Shown piece after piece: positions 6,896-7,143 of a stretch of DNA of 7,143 nt. Location: positions 1-7,143 of the forward strand of contig JANXRU010000103.1 in the NCBI GenBank assembly GCA_025356715.1, given 5' to 3'. The translations under genes and the position numbers were made by a program. The first letter of the stretch is position 1, and each line of letters starts with the position of its first letter. Under the pieces are notes generated by a model. It saw only the letters and a program-made list of their open reading frames with translations, did not search any database and was not told where the DNA came from. This DNA is from Bacteroidota bacterium. GTDB lineage: Bacteria; Bacteroidota; Bacteroidia; B-17B0; B-17BO.

Positions 6896-6937
6896 TTTGT
6901 TTCTTTTTCATCTATGGAAAAGATAAAAAGAAAAAAG
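6896..6937. repeat. A/T-rich hairpin next to the GC-rich island
   Basis: A pyrimidine-rich arm (TTTGTTTCTTTTTCATC, 6896-6912) faces a purine-rich arm (GATAAAAAGAAAAAAG, 6922-6937) across a 9-nt loop. The stem has one bulged C (6909), one G-A mismatch and one terminal G-T pair. It contains very little G/C and no trailing T run on either strand, so it is a poor intrinsic terminator. A short open frame (ATG at 6914, 19 codons) crosses it but has no support as a gene. It may belong to the same repeat unit as the island. Confidence 0.4.
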
Positions 6938-6964
6938 TTTATTGATTTATATTATATCAAATCA

Positions 6965-7006
6965 TTATACTAACGTACTTTCGTTAATAAGTTTGATTTT
7001 AAACTT
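6965..7006 (+). promoter_or_regulatory. Predicted promoter (TAAGTTTG -7 box) among inverted repeats
   Basis: TAAGTTTG at 6988-6995 matches the Bacteroidota -7 consensus TAnnTTTG exactly and points toward the gene starting at 7068, predicting a start of transcription near 7000 and a leader of about 67 nt. A good TTTG -33 element is missing; TTAT at 6965-6968 is at about the right distance. The box overlaps two inverted repeats: TTAT..TAACG (6965-6975) with CGTTAATAA (6982-6990), and AAGTTT (6989-6994) with AAACTT (7001-7006). A repressor or activator site here is plausible but inferred only from symmetry. Confidence 0.45.
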
Positions 7007-7032
7007 CCCTTACAAACTGCTTTATCTATAAA

Positions 7033-7062
7033 TTTAATCTATTACTTTTTTATTAGATTAAA
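7033..7062 (+). promoter_or_regulatory. 9-bp perfect hairpin just before the start codon
   Basis: TTTAATCTA (7033-7041) and TAGATTAAA (7054-7062) are perfect inverted copies around a 12-nt loop. The stem ends 5 nt before the ATG at 7068, covering the region where the ribosome would load, and no Shine-Dalgarno sequence is visible. It could modulate translation or be an operator. The stem has only one G/C pair, so its stability as RNA is modest. Confidence 0.45.
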
Positions 7063-7067
7063 CTTAT

Positions 7068-7143
7068 ATGAGCGACATCCAACATTTTTTTAAAATCATC
7101 GAACTTTCTTCAGATAACTTTGCTGAAAATCAATTAAAGAATT
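7068..7143 (+). CDS. Start of an unidentified gene, cut by the window end
   Basis: From the ATG at 7068 the frame stays open for 25 complete codons to the edge, reading MSDIQHFFKIIELSSDNFAE and then NQLKN. There is no signal peptide or membrane segment in this piece; it looks like the helical start of a cytosolic protein. Support for it being a real gene comes from the open frame plus the upstream TAAGTTTG box and leader hairpin. I do not recognise the family and cannot assign a function from so few residues. Confidence 0.5.
   Translation, partial: MSDIQHFFKIIELSSDNFAENQLKN

Noticed and set aside
6914..6973. 19-codon frame starting ATGGAAAAG in the gap after the receptor
   Set aside because: Very short, crosses an A/T hairpin, lysine-rich only because the DNA is A-rich, with no ribosome-binding signal.
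6653..7067. tRNA, rRNA or CRISPR array in the long gap
   Set aside because: No cloverleaf with a GTTCRA-type T loop, no rRNA-like core and no regularly spaced repeat-spacer pattern was seen.

Overview
The window is AT-rich chromosomal DNA from a member of the Bacteroidota. Four things point there: a glutamyl-tRNA synthetase with the insertion after KLSKR that I associate with this phylum; a TonB-dependent receptor that starts with a carboxypeptidase-regulatory-like domain; start codons without clear Shine-Dalgarno sequences; and a TAnnTTTG-type promoter box near the right end. I cannot name a genus.

Left part (107-3081, minus strand): a tight four-gene cluster read right to left. The order is gltX (glutamyl-tRNA synthetase), a scramblase/LURP-one-like protein, a small VOC (glyoxalase-fold) protein and tadA (tRNA adenosine-34 deaminase). 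Gaps of 30, 11 and 9 nt suggest one operon. The first and last genes both serve tRNA function; the middle two have no obvious link to it. Beyond tadA, positions 1-80 hold two facing arrays with a 7-bp period that together form a long imperfect stem.

Centre and right (3169-6652, plus strand): an 87-bp divergent spacer separates gltX from a lysine-rich 325-residue protein. I read this protein as a strongly diverged CHAD (polyphosphate-binding type) helical domain. It is followed after 46 nt by a complete 819-residue TonB-dependent outer-membrane receptor with no SusD-like partner in view.

Right end (6653-7143): a 415-bp non-coding stretch. In order it holds a 12-bp perfect palindrome, an approximately 100-bp GC-rich island with short inverted ends and phased CGTG repeats (dispersed-repeat or MITE-like), an A/T hairpin, a good Bacteroidota -7 box lying among inverted repeats, and a 9-bp hairpin ending 5 nt before the start of a gene that runs off the window.

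Most of the window is ordinary housekeeping and transport content. The unexplained signals are in the non-coding DNA at both ends and in the CHAD-like protein. I see no CRISPR array, phage gene, intact transposon or obvious defence system.
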